This document shows, one piece after another, positions 25,627-34,209 of a stretch of DNA of 59,794 nucleotides (the stretch's first letter is position 1; the number at the start of each line of letters is the position of its first letter). The translations under genes and the position numbers were made by a program. The stretch covers positions 1 to 59,794 of the forward strand of contig CACAYA010000003.1 in the NCBI GenBank assembly GCA_902536575.1, given 5' to 3'. Below the pieces are notes generated by a model. It saw nothing but the letters and a program-made list of their open reading frames with translations, was not told the DNA's origin and searched no databases. The stretch comes from an uncultured Pelagibacteraceae bacterium (GTDB taxonomy: Bacteria; Pseudomonadota; Alphaproteobacteria; Pelagibacterales; Pelagibacteraceae).

Positions 25627-27068
25627 TAGCCTACACTTCCTTCTAAGCTAATCCCTACTAACTTTTGTGCCTCTACAGCAAATTCCATTGGTAATTGTTG
25701 TAATACTTCCTTACAAAATCCATTCACAATTAAACCAACTGCCTCCTCCGCACTCAAACCTCTTTGTTGGCAGTAATGTAATTGTTCCTCACTTATTTTA
25801 GAAGTGGTTGCTTCGTGAGCTATGTTAGAATCTGAATTTTTATTTTTAATGTATGGAACTGTGTGTGCACCACATTTATTACCCATTAATAATGAGTCAC
25901 ATTGTGTATAATTATTTGAATTAGATGCCTTCGAGGATATATCAACTAGTCCTCTATAAGTCATATCTGAAAAACCAGCACTTATTCCTTTTGATATGAT
26001 TTTGCTTTTTGTATTTTTACCTAAATGGATCATTTTAGTACCTGTATCAGCTTTTTGGTGATTATTCGTAATGGCAATTGAGTAAAATTCTCCAACAGAA
26101 TTATCACCTCTCAAAATACAACTAGGATATTTCCATGTTATTGCAGATCCAGTTTCAACTTGTGTCCATGATATTTTAGAATTCTTTCCTTTACATAGAC
26201 CTCTTTTAGTTACAAAGTTGTAAATACCACCCTTTCCATCTTTATCACCCGGATACCAGTTCTGAACTGTTGAGTATTTTATTTCAGCATCATCAAGAGC
26301 AACTAATTCGACATTTGCAGCATGCAATTGATTTTCATCTCTCATAGGAGCTGTACAACCTTCCAAGTAGCTAACATAACTTCCTTTGTCTGCAATAATT
26401 AAAGTTCTCTCAAACTGACCTGTATTAGATGCGTTTATTCTAAAATATGTTGAAAGTTCCATTGGACATCGAACACCTTCAGGTATGTAAACGAATGAGC
26501 CATCAGTAAAAACTGCTGAATTTAATGTTGCAAAAAAATGATCAGTTAATGGAATTACAGAACCTAAATATTTTTTGACTAACTCTGGGTGATTTTGAAT
26601 TGCCTCTGAAATTGGACAAAAAATTATTCCTTGTTTTATTAACTCTTCTCTAAAAGTTGTTGCGACTGAAACTGAGTCAAAAACGGCATCAACAGCAATA
26701 CCATTTAATCTTGCCTGCTCTTGAAGAGGGATACCTAACTTTTTATAAGTTTCTAAAAGCTTAGGGTCTAGTTCATCCAAACTTTTAGGTTTCTTATCCA
26801 TACTTTTAGGTGCAGAATAATAATATAAATCTTGATAATCTATATTTGGATATTTTGGTTTTTGCCAATCTGGTTCTTTTAATTGTTTAAATCTTTCGTA
26901 AGCTTTTAGTCTAAACTCAAGCATCCATTGTGGTTCTTTTTTAACATTAGAAATAAATTTAATTACATCCTCATTTAGACCTTTGGGTGCTTTGATATTT
27001 TCTATATCGGTTGAAAAGCCGTATTTATAATCTTTTAACTTTTCAATTTCCTTTTGTCTATTTTCCAT
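25626..27068 (-). CDS. sufB: Fe-S assembly protein SufB
   Basis: A 480 aa core scaffold of the SufBCD complex. [21 protein letters not shown] carries the conserved SufB cysteine region, and [20 protein letters not shown] the C-terminal motif with Glu/His positions. The protein continues to the C terminus with [15 protein letters not shown]. It is the first structural gene of the suf operon, one base after iscR. Loss of the N-terminal cysteine motifs seen in some SufB proteins is normal for this group. Confidence 0.95.
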   Translation of the reverse strand: MENRQKEIEKLKDYKYGFSTDIENIKAPKGLNEDVIKFISNVKKEPQWMLEFRLKAYERFKQLKEPDWQKPKYPNIDYQDLYYYSAPKSMDKKPKSLDELDPKLLETYKKLGIPLQEQARLNGIAVDAVFDSVSVATTFREELIKQGIIFCPISEAIQNHPELVKKYLGSVIPLTDHFFATLNSAVFTDGSFVYIPEGVRCPMELSTYFRINASNTGQFERTLIIADKGSYVSYLEGCTAPMRDENQLHAANVELVALDDAEIKYSTVQNWYPGDKDGKGGIYNFVTKRGLCKGKNSKISWTQVETGSAITWKYPSCILRGDNSVGEFYSIAITNNHQKADTGTKMIHLGKNTKSKIISKGISAGFSDMTYRGLVDISSKASNSNNYTQCDSLLMGNKCGAHTVPYIKNKNSDSNIAHEATTSKISEEQLHYCQQRGLSAEEAVGLIVNGFCKEVLQQLPMEFAVEAQKLVGISLEGSVG

Positions 27069-27069
27069 A

Positions 27070-27495
27070 TTAATTAACTCGTTCTGAATTATTTTTTAAC
27101 AAATCCTGTAAACTTTTTTTATCAAAAAAAGTATTAATATGAGTTTCTAATTCATCCCAAAGATTATGTGTTACACACTTAGTTGCCTTACCGTTACAGC
27201 CTTTTTTTGACTCTTTTTTACACTGAACAGTTTTTACTTTTTCATCAACTGCGTTTAAAATATTACTAAGTTTAATTTCAATTGGTTTTTTTGACAAAAT
27301 ATATCCACCTTGAGTTCCTCTTGTACTTTTCACAATTTGATTTTTTTTTAGTTTTGAAAAAATTTGCTCCAAATAATCTAGAGATATTCCCTGTCTTAAC
27401 GAAATATCCCTTAAAGACACTGGATTAATAGTGTCAAACCTTGCAAGATCAACTAATGCCATAACGGCATATCTACCTTTAGATGTTAGTTTCAT
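27070..27495 (-). CDS. iscR: IscR-like Rrf2-family Fe-S regulator
   Basis: A 141 aa winged-helix regulator. [10 protein letters not shown], the recognition-helix block [15 protein letters not shown] and RGTQGGY match IscR very closely. The cluster-binding motif is C-x7-C-x6-C followed by VTH and LW, slightly wider than the C-x5-C-x5-C of E. coli IscR but with the ligand His (CVTH) kept. It should sense Fe-S status through a [2Fe-2S] cluster and repress its own operon. It heads the suf genes, and a near-consensus IscR type-1 site lies on its promoter at 27526-27550. That makes feedback control of Suf synthesis very likely. Confidence 0.93.
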   Translation of the reverse strand: MKLTSKGRYAVMALVDLARFDTINPVSLRDISLRQGISLDYLEQIFSKLKKNQIVKSTRGTQGGYILSKKPIEIKLSNILNAVDEKVKTVQCKKESKKGCNGKATKCVTHNLWDELETHINTFFDKKSLQDLLKNNSERVN

Positions 27496-27518
27496 ATTAC
27501 CCTTTAAATTGTGAGCTT

Positions 27519-27550
27519 TTTATACATACCTGACTAAAATGGTCAAGTTT
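27519..27550 (-). promoter_or_regulatory. suf operon promoter with overlapping IscR type-1 operator
   Basis: On the minus strand TTGACC (27541-27546), a 16-base spacer and TATAAA (27519-27524) form a good sigma-70 promoter. The interval 27526-27550 matches the E. coli IscR type-1 consensus (ATASYYGACT, RWWWY, AGTCRRSTAT) at 23 of 25 positions by hand alignment. The plus-strand reading begins ATACCTGACT and ends GGTCAAGTTT. The operator covers the -35 element and spacer, so bound IscR would block polymerase. Confidence 0.75.
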
Positions 27551-27632
27551 AGACTTAAAAAAAAAACTAACATTTTGTCGCTCAGTTGTGATAAACGTAA
27601 ATTTTTTTTGAGAATAATAATCAATTGCGCTT

Positions 27633-28289
27633 ATGGATAATAAGATTTTAGAAATATTCATTCCAGGTCCAGCAGGACGGCTTGAAGCTAAATATTTTAA
27701 AAGTAAAAAAAATACCTCGCCTATAGCTTTAATATTACAGCCTCATCCACAATATGGAGGGACAATGAATAACAAAGTTGTAGTAGATACATTCCATACA
27801 TTTATGGATAATGATTTTTCAGTTTGTAGAGTAAACTTTAGAGGAGTTGGAAAAAGTGATGGAGAATTTGATAATGGTCAAGGAGAACTAGCAGATGCAG
27901 CTGCAGCACTTGATTGGTTAGAGAGAGAAAATTTTGACAACTCACAATGCTGGGTATCTGGTTTTTCTTTTGGATCACTTATAGCTATGCAACTATTAAT
28001 GCGAAGACCTGAAATAAATAGATTTATAGCTATTTCCCCTCAACCTAACGTTTATGATTTTTCTTTTTTATCTCCATGTCCTACATCCGGAATGGTAGTT
28101 TATGGCAAAAAAGATGAATTGGTTCCAGTAGAGTATATTTCTGAATTAGATAAAAGACTGAGCGCACAGAAAGGTATAAAGGTTGAATTCAATACTATTG
28201 CTGATGCTAATCATTTTTTTTCAAAAAACGATAATGTATTAATTAAAACTCTAGACAAATACATTAAAAAAGAAACTGCACTTTATTAA
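27633..28289 (+). CDS. Alpha/beta hydrolase
   Basis: A 218 aa alpha/beta-hydrolase of the COG2945 type. PHPQYGGTMNNKVV and VNFRGVGKSDGEFDNG are family hallmarks. The nucleophile is Ser in GFSFGS near residue 111, with D (YGKKDELVP, near 170) and H (DANHFF, near 192) as the rest of the triad. It is divergent from iscR, and the stop shares TTAA with the convergent anmK. The substrate is unknown, and a link to Fe-S metabolism is not implied. Confidence 0.85.
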   Translation: MDNKILEIFIPGPAGRLEAKYFKSKKNTSPIALILQPHPQYGGTMNNKVVVDTFHTFMDNDFSVCRVNFRGVGKSDGEFDNGQGELADAAAALDWLERENFDNSQCWVSGFSFGSLIAMQLLMRRPEINRFIAISPQPNVYDFSFLSPCPTSGMVVYGKKDELVPVEYISELDKRLSAQKGIKVEFNTIADANHFFSKNDNVLIKTLDKYIKKETALY

Positions 28290-29428
28290 AAATTTTCTAC
28301 TATTTTACCTCCTGTTGTTGGCTCTTTACATCCTGTTGTAGCTGGAAATGAAATAGGTAAATTTAAAAAAGATCTAATAGCTAAATATCCAAATGCCTGT
28401 GACTCAATATGATCACCATTGAAACCATATTTATCTATGCTGTCTAAAACATAACTATTTTTATTATCTAGATTATCCTTGATATAACTAAGTAAGGCAA
28501 TATTTTTCCTACCTCCTCCTGAAATTAAATATTTAATTTTATTATCAATAGCTGTATTTTCTATTCCTTTTGCTATTAGATAGCCTGTAAAGTTAGTTAT
28601 TGTTGAGCAACCATTTTCAAATGAAAGACCTCTGGCAAAAGAGTTGTCAAAGTCTTTAACATCTAAAGACTTAGTGTAAGAGTCTATTTTAAAATTATCA
28701 ATAATTTGGTTAGTAATTAATTGATCAATTTTACCAGCTTTTGAAATATTTCCATTTTCATCAAATTTTTTATTTGAATTTTTTCTAACCCAGTCATCTA
28801 TCAAGCAATTTCCAGGACCTAAATCAAAAGCAGTAATATTTTCTTCAAAGTTACTCGACTTACTTTTAATATTCGTAAGATTTGTTATTCCTCCAATATT
28901 AATAAATCCTATTGGAAATCCTGTTTTGAATTTTTCATTAATAATATTCGATAAAAGATAGTGAAATATTGGGGTTAAAGGGGCTCCTTGTCCTCCGTTT
29001 TCTATATCTTTTTGTCGAAAATCATAAACTACCTTTTTTTTTAATAATTGAGATAACAGATTTCCATCTCCAAGTTGTTTTGTAATTTTTTTTTGTGGGT
29101 TATGAAATATTGTTTGGCCATGAAAACCAATTAAATCAATCTCATTCTTATATTCTAATAATATATGATTAATTTTTTCAGCGTGAAAAACAGTGATTTT
29201 TCTCTCTAAATTTAATAATTCATCTGAATTTTTTAACAAATCATTTTGATTTAATACTAAGTTTCTTAATCTAATCAATTCTGCTTGAAGATCCTCGTCA
29301 TACTCAAAATACTCATCCAAAATGTTGTGAAATTCATATTGTCCATCTGACCGTATTATTGATATATCAACTCCATCCATTGAAGTTCCACTCATTAAAC
29401 CAATTGATGTAAATAATTTCTGTTTCAT
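28286..29428 (-). CDS. anmK: Anhydro-N-acetylmuramic acid kinase
   Basis: A 380 aa cytoplasmic kinase that cleaves and phosphorylates 1,6-anhydroMurNAc to MurNAc-6-phosphate during peptidoglycan recycling. GLMSGTSMDGVD (residues 11-22) is the phosphate loop. GFHGQTIFH, FINIGGITN and TAFDLGPGNCLIDDW follow in order. The length is usual for the family. It is divergent from tyrS with only 45 bases between, the common alphaproteobacterial arrangement. Confidence 0.94.
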   Translation of the reverse strand: MKQKLFTSIGLMSGTSMDGVDISIIRSDGQYEFHNILDEYFEYDEDLQAELIRLRNLVLNQNDLLKNSDELLNLERKITVFHAEKINHILLEYKNEIDLIGFHGQTIFHNPQKKITKQLGDGNLLSQLLKKKVVYDFRQKDIENGGQGAPLTPIFHYLLSNIINEKFKTGFPIGFINIGGITNLTNIKSKSSNFEENITAFDLGPGNCLIDDWVRKNSNKKFDENGNISKAGKIDQLITNQIIDNFKIDSYTKSLDVKDFDNSFARGLSFENGCSTITNFTGYLIAKGIENTAIDNKIKYLISGGGRKNIALLSYIKDNLDNKNSYVLDSIDKYGFNGDHIESQAFGYLAIRSFLNLPISFPATTGCKEPTTGGKIVENF

Positions 29429-29473
29429 TGATATTCTTTTTGTTAAAAATTTGTATATTGTAACTATAGTCTT

Positions 29474-30703
29474 ATGAATAAATTTTTAAAAGAATTTAAA
29501 GAGCGTGGATATTTTTACCAATGTACTAGTGAGGTTGAATTATCAAATTTACTTAATAAGGAAAAAATAAAGGCTTATATAGGTTTTGATTGTACTGCAG
29601 AAAGTTTGCATGTTGGTAGCTTACTACAAATAATGTGCTTAAGACTGCTCCAAAAAAATGGACATCGCCCAATAGTTTTATTAGGAGGTGGAACTACAAG
29701 AATTGGTGATCCATCAGGAAAGGATAAAACTAGAAAAATTTTAAGTGAAGAAGAAATCGAGAAAAATATTAAAAATATTAAAAATATTCTTATAAAATTT
29801 TTGGATAATGATGATCCGACCATAAAACCAATATTTGTAAATAATTTCACTTGGTTAAAAAATTTGAACTATATATCTTTCCTCAGGGATATTGGAAGGC
29901 ACTTTACAATTAACAGAATGTTAACTTTTGATAGTGTAAAATTAAGATTAGATAGAGAGCAATCATTAAGTTATATGGAATTTAATTATATGATTTTGCA
30001 AGCTTATGATTTCTTGGAATTAAATAAAAAAGAAAATTGTGTTTTACAAATTGGTGGTTCTGATCAATGGGGAAACATTGTAAATGGTGTTGAGCTAATA
30101 AAAAGATATACTGATAACCATACTTTTGGATTAACAACCCCATTAATTACTTTGGCTAATGGTGAAAAAATGGGTAAAACAGAAAATGGTGCTGTATGGT
30201 TAGATGAAAACTTTTTATCAGCTTATGATTATTGGCAATTCTGGAGAAATATTGATGATAGAGATGTAGTCAAATTTTTAAAAATGTTTACAGACCTTAG
30301 TATCACTGAGATTGAGAAATTAAAAAAAAAAAATATAAATGATTTAAAAATATTGCTTGCAAATAAAACTACCTCTTTGCTTCATGGCGAAAAGGCAGCT
30401 AAGAACTCGGAACAGGCTGCTAAAGAGGCATTTTCAGGGAATTCACTTAGTTCAAATTTACCTTCTGTAACTATTTCATCAGAAAATATCGATAAAAAAA
30501 TTAATGTTTTAGATCTTATATTACTATCTAAATTAGAAAATTCTAAAAGTGAGATTAGAAGACTTATAAAAGGAAATGCAATAAAAATTAATGATAATAC
30601 TATAAATGACGAAAAATTTATTATAGATCAAAATCTTTTTAAAGAAAATTACCTCAAGTTATCTATAGGAAAAAAAAGACACATTAAAATTGACCTAAAT
30701 TAA
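29474..30703 (+). CDS. tyrS: Tyrosyl-tRNA synthetase
   Basis: A 409 aa class I synthetase that charges tRNA-Tyr. The HIGH-type motif is HVGS (46-49) and the KMSKS-type motif is KMGKT (232-236). FDCTAESLHVG, GGSDQWGNI and a C-terminal S4-like RNA-binding segment (KSEIRRLIKGNAIKIN) are present. The stop shares TTAA with the convergent AsmA-like gene. No T-box or leader is visible in the short upstream gap. Confidence 0.96.
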   Translation: MNKFLKEFKERGYFYQCTSEVELSNLLNKEKIKAYIGFDCTAESLHVGSLLQIMCLRLLQKNGHRPIVLLGGGTTRIGDPSGKDKTRKILSEEEIEKNIKNIKNILIKFLDNDDPTIKPIFVNNFTWLKNLNYISFLRDIGRHFTINRMLTFDSVKLRLDREQSLSYMEFNYMILQAYDFLELNKKENCVLQIGGSDQWGNIVNGVELIKRYTDNHTFGLTTPLITLANGEKMGKTENGAVWLDENFLSAYDYWQFWRNIDDRDVVKFLKMFTDLSITEIEKLKKKNINDLKILLANKTTSLLHGEKAAKNSEQAAKEAFSGNSLSSNLPSVTISSENIDKKINVLDLILLSKLENSKSEIRRLIKGNAIKINDNTINDEKFIIDQNLFKENYLKLSIGKKRHIKIDLN

Positions 30704-33117
30704 TTTTTTTTAATTTTTTCTATGGTACGAGTTATAAACCTTGGGGTTAATGTCTTGATTGGATTTACAGTAGTTTCTAACTTTTTTGGTGGCCCTTTAA
30801 TTTTAAAACTTACTCCAAAAACTCCTTCTCCTGTTTTGTCTCCAACCAAAATTTTCCCAAGGACTGGTATTGAGCTTATTGTTTTATTAATAGTGGATGC
30901 TGGGACAAGTGTTCCTCTAAGGCTAATAAGTTTATCATCCTCTACATATCCACTCATTAATACTGAAATTGCAGGACCAATTGCATAAATCTCATCAATT
31001 GTCATTAGATCTCCCTGATTTTTAAAATTCATTTCGAATTCGTCAAATCTAATTCCCTCTCCTGACAAAATATCTGCAATACCTTGCAGAGAAGCAAGGG
31101 TAAGGATTTTTGTTAAAACTGGTAATTCTTTCAGTTTAAAGTCATAAATATTAAGTTTAGATTTAGAAATATTATTTTTTTTTGATGAATAGAAATCTAG
31201 ATATCCTTCGTCAAATCCTTTAATAAATTTATATCGTTCGACCAAAGGTTTTGCTTTTGAAGAGTATAGTGTGGTTATTATATTATTTTCTTCATCGCTA
31301 TTAATTGAAAATGATATATTTTTTTTATCATCAAAAACTGCAGATAAATTAGCACCAACAACACTATTTTCTTTAATAAATAAATTTCCTTTTAAATCTG
31401 AAATATAATTTATTTCATCTAAAGTAACTTCATCTAAATTTATACTTAAAGTAATATTATTTTTAAAAAAATTTTTTCTTTTTTTGTCATTACCTTTTAG
31501 AAGGTTTGTAATTAAAGTATTTGCATTTAAACTCAAACCAGCAAGATCATAATCGTTTTTTTTTATTTTTTTAATAGAATATTTATTTAATTTATTCTCA
31601 GTGTCTAAATAATCAAGCTCAATTTGATCAACATTAATAATTGAATTATACTTATTTAAGATAAGGTTACTTACTTCAATTTTATGTTTGTCTTCTGATA
31701 TAGTCAGATTATTTAAAGAAAGATTTTTATCGTGTTCGTAATGGCCATCAATTTTTAATTGGGTATTAATTTTATTATTTTTTTTGAAATTAAAAAAATT
31801 TAATTCAAAATCGGTTTTGTCTAAATTCAAATCTAAATCAAAATTAATTTTTTTATTTTTTGTTGACATATAATATTTTATACTTTCAAATTCATTATCA
31901 ACTTTTATTTTACCCTCACCTGATAAAGACAATTTTTTGTTATTATATTTAATGTTTAATTTTTGGTTTTTAAAATTAATATTCTCATTAGCAGATGGGA
32001 AAAAAGCATCAATAAAATCTTGTTTTTTTAAACTAATAGCATCTAAAGTTAAATTTGATTGAATATTAAAACTTTGATCATTATTTTTGAGAATATAATC
32101 AATTTTATTAAAATTTTCTTCTAATTTTATTTCTCCTTCACCAATAATTGATAATAAATTTTTACTATAGTCTAATTTTAACTTATGATTTTTTAAAACA
32201 ATTTCCTCATTTATTTTTGAGAAGAAGTCTGAGATATTACTTTCACTCTTATATTTAAGCTGATCTAAATCAATATTAGACTTTAGAAATATATTTTTTA
32301 ATTTAAAATTTTTATTAACCTCAAAACTAAAACTACTAACTGAACTAAAAATTGTGTTATCAAAATTTAAATTTTTTAAATTTAATTTTAATATTTTTAA
32401 AAAATTTTTTGATAAAGCGGCATCTTTATTTTTGATATTTCCATCAATATAAAAAATATCTTCTTTTTGCCTAACGTTTACATTGTCAGAAAAAAAATCT
32501 ATTTTATTTGTCGCAAATTTTATTTCTTGAAATTTAAATTCTTGTTTCTTTAGATTGAATATGAAATTAATTTTTTCGTAAATATAATTATTTAATAATT
32601 GAATTTTTCCGTCTTTTATGATGCCGTTTATTTCATAATCATCTTTAATTTTCCCATTTTCATCATAATTAATTTTTAAATCAAATATTACGTGACCTTT
32701 TTTAATAATTTTTTCTAAAATAAATAATTCTGGACCTTTGTAAGCTGCCCTAGCAAATTTAATTAAATCGCCTAGTGGCAATGATTTTGATGCTATTTCA
32801 AAATTTGATGAAACAAATCTTTTCTTGATTATTGACGCTAGAGAAACTTGGGTGCTTATATATTCTAATTCAAGCGGTTTATTATAATAATAAACAGTAG
32901 CACCAACAGTTTTAGCATTAAATTTTAATCTGAGGGGATCTAATTTAATTTTTATTTTTTTTAGATTTAATTGTAAATTTTTATTACTCTCGTCAACTTT
33001 ATTTTTTATCTGTTCATTTAAACTTTCTGTTTCAATTCCAATTGTACTTAAATAAATTATTGGTAAAAATAATAAAATTATTATTACTACAAAAAATTTT
33101 AATAAAAATTTTCTCAT
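30700..33117 (-). CDS. AsmA-like envelope protein (YhdP/DUF3971-type C terminus)
   Basis: An 805 aa protein with one N-terminal membrane helix (residues 5-25, FLLKFFVVIIILLFLPIIYL) and a long beta-rich, Asn/Lys-rich body expected to lie in the periplasm. The C-terminal 130 residues (GIRFDEFEMNF, YVEDDKLISLRGTLVPAS and the PVLGKILVGD region) resemble the AsmA/YhdP C-terminal domain. Such proteins are thought to shuttle phospholipids between inner and outer membranes. It begins 4 bases inside the prfB stop, making a pbp1A-prfB-asmA series. The middle is too diverged to place. Confidence 0.7.
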   Translation of the reverse strand: MRKFLLKFFVVIIILLFLPIIYLSTIGIETESLNEQIKNKVDESNKNLQLNLKKIKIKLDPLRLKFNAKTVGATVYYYNKPLELEYISTQVSLASIIKKRFVSSNFEIASKSLPLGDLIKFARAAYKGPELFILEKIIKKGHVIFDLKINYDENGKIKDDYEINGIIKDGKIQLLNNYIYEKINFIFNLKKQEFKFQEIKFATNKIDFFSDNVNVRQKEDIFYIDGNIKNKDAALSKNFLKILKLNLKNLNFDNTIFSSVSSFSFEVNKNFKLKNIFLKSNIDLDQLKYKSESNISDFFSKINEEIVLKNHKLKLDYSKNLLSIIGEGEIKLEENFNKIDYILKNNDQSFNIQSNLTLDAISLKKQDFIDAFFPSANENINFKNQKLNIKYNNKKLSLSGEGKIKVDNEFESIKYYMSTKNKKINFDLDLNLDKTDFELNFFNFKKNNKINTQLKIDGHYEHDKNLSLNNLTISEDKHKIEVSNLILNKYNSIINVDQIELDYLDTENKLNKYSIKKIKKNDYDLAGLSLNANTLITNLLKGNDKKRKNFFKNNITLSINLDEVTLDEINYISDLKGNLFIKENSVVGANLSAVFDDKKNISFSINSDEENNIITTLYSSKAKPLVERYKFIKGFDEGYLDFYSSKKNNISKSKLNIYDFKLKELPVLTKILTLASLQGIADILSGEGIRFDEFEMNFKNQGDLMTIDEIYAIGPAISVLMSGYVEDDKLISLRGTLVPASTINKTISSIPVLGKILVGDKTGEGVFGVSFKIKGPPKKLETTVNPIKTLTPRFITRTIEKIKKN

Positions 33118-34209
33118 TTAATTTTATATAGTGATTGTTCTAAAAATTCGTCCAGATCACCATCTAAAATTTTATCTGGATTAGTGCTTTCAAAATTTGT
33201 TCGATTATCTTTAACTAATCTGTAAGGTTGTAGCACATAAGATCTTATTTGGTGGCCCCATCCAATTTCGGATTTAGAATTTTCGGTATTTTGATTTTTT
33301 TCCTCTCTTTTCTTAATTTCATAATCATACAATCTGGCTTTCAACATATTCATACATGTCTCTTTATTTTTATGTTGAGACCTCTCGTTTTGACATTGTA
33401 CAACAATTTTGGAAGGTAAATGTGTAATTCTTACTGCACTATCAGTGGTATTAACATGTTGCCCACCTGCTCCACTTGATCTATAAGTATCTACTCTTAA
33501 TTCTTTTTCTGAAATTTCTATATTAATATTTTCGTCAACAACTGGATATATCCAAATACTTGCAAAACTTGTATGCCTTCTTGCACCTGAGTCGAATGGA
33601 GATATTCTAACCAAACGGTGAATACCAGACTCTTTTTTAAGCCAACCAAAAACATAATCTCCTTCTATCTTTATTGTTGCTGACTTAATTCCAGCCTCAT
33701 CTCCCCTATGTTCGCTTATTAAACTAGATTTAAAATTTTTTTTATCAGACCATTTTAAATACATTCGTCTCAGCATATCAGCCCAATCTTGACTCTCGGT
33801 ACCTCCAGCACCTGCATGAATCTCAATATAGCAATCTAACGGATCAGCTTCACTTGACAAAAAACATTTTATTTCACTTGTTTTTATTTCCAACCTTAGT
33901 TGTTTGATATTTTGTATAATTTCTCCTTGAACGTCTGAATTATTTTCCTCCAAAGCTAATTGATTTAAATCTTCAAAATCATTTAGTTTTTCAACTGATG
34001 AATTTAAAGAATTTATTAAATCCTCAAAAAATTTTTTTTCCTTAACTACTTTTTGGGAATTACTTTTATCTTGCCAGAAATTGACTTCTAGCATTTTTGC
34101 ATTTAGAGACTGAAGTTTTGAATAAATATTATTATTTTCAAAGATACTCCTTAATTCTTTGATTAATTTTATCTATTTCTTCTTTATAATTTTGAAAATT
34201 ATTATTCAT
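33114..34209 (-). CDS. prfB: Peptide chain release factor 2 with programmed +1 frameshift
   Basis: RF2 recognises UGA and UAA. The long frame alone begins at 34094 and would miss the N terminus. A zero-frame segment of 23 codons runs from ATG 34209 (sharing a base with the pbp1A stop, TAATG) to an in-frame TGA at 34138-34140. Shifting +1 at CTT-TGA joins it to the main frame, giving about 364 aa, close to the 365 aa of E. coli RF2. The SPF motif (RISPFDSGARRHTS) and the catalytic GGQ (SGAGGQHVNTTDS) are present. The RF2 level should autoregulate the shift. It should be annotated as a joined CDS (34209-34141, then 34139-33114). Confidence 0.95.
34138..34152 (-). promoter_or_regulatory. prfB +1 ribosomal frameshift site
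   Basis: On the minus strand the codons read AAG GAG TAT CTT TGA A. AAGGAG is a perfect internal Shine-Dalgarno 3 bases before CTT, and the CTT-TGA slip/stop pair is the conserved RF2 frameshift signal. The next base after TGA is A, a relatively poor termination context, which favours shifting. Confidence 0.93.

Noticed and set aside
30722..30988. 88-aa plus-strand ORF inside the AsmA-like gene
   Set aside because: It is the complement of a conserved C-terminal AsmA-type segment, so it is an antisense shadow.
33114..34094. prfB starting at the first ATG of the long frame (34094)
   Set aside because: It lacks the N-terminal part of RF2, and the upstream leader with AAGGAG-TAT-CTT-TGA shows that the true gene begins at 34209 and needs a +1 shift.
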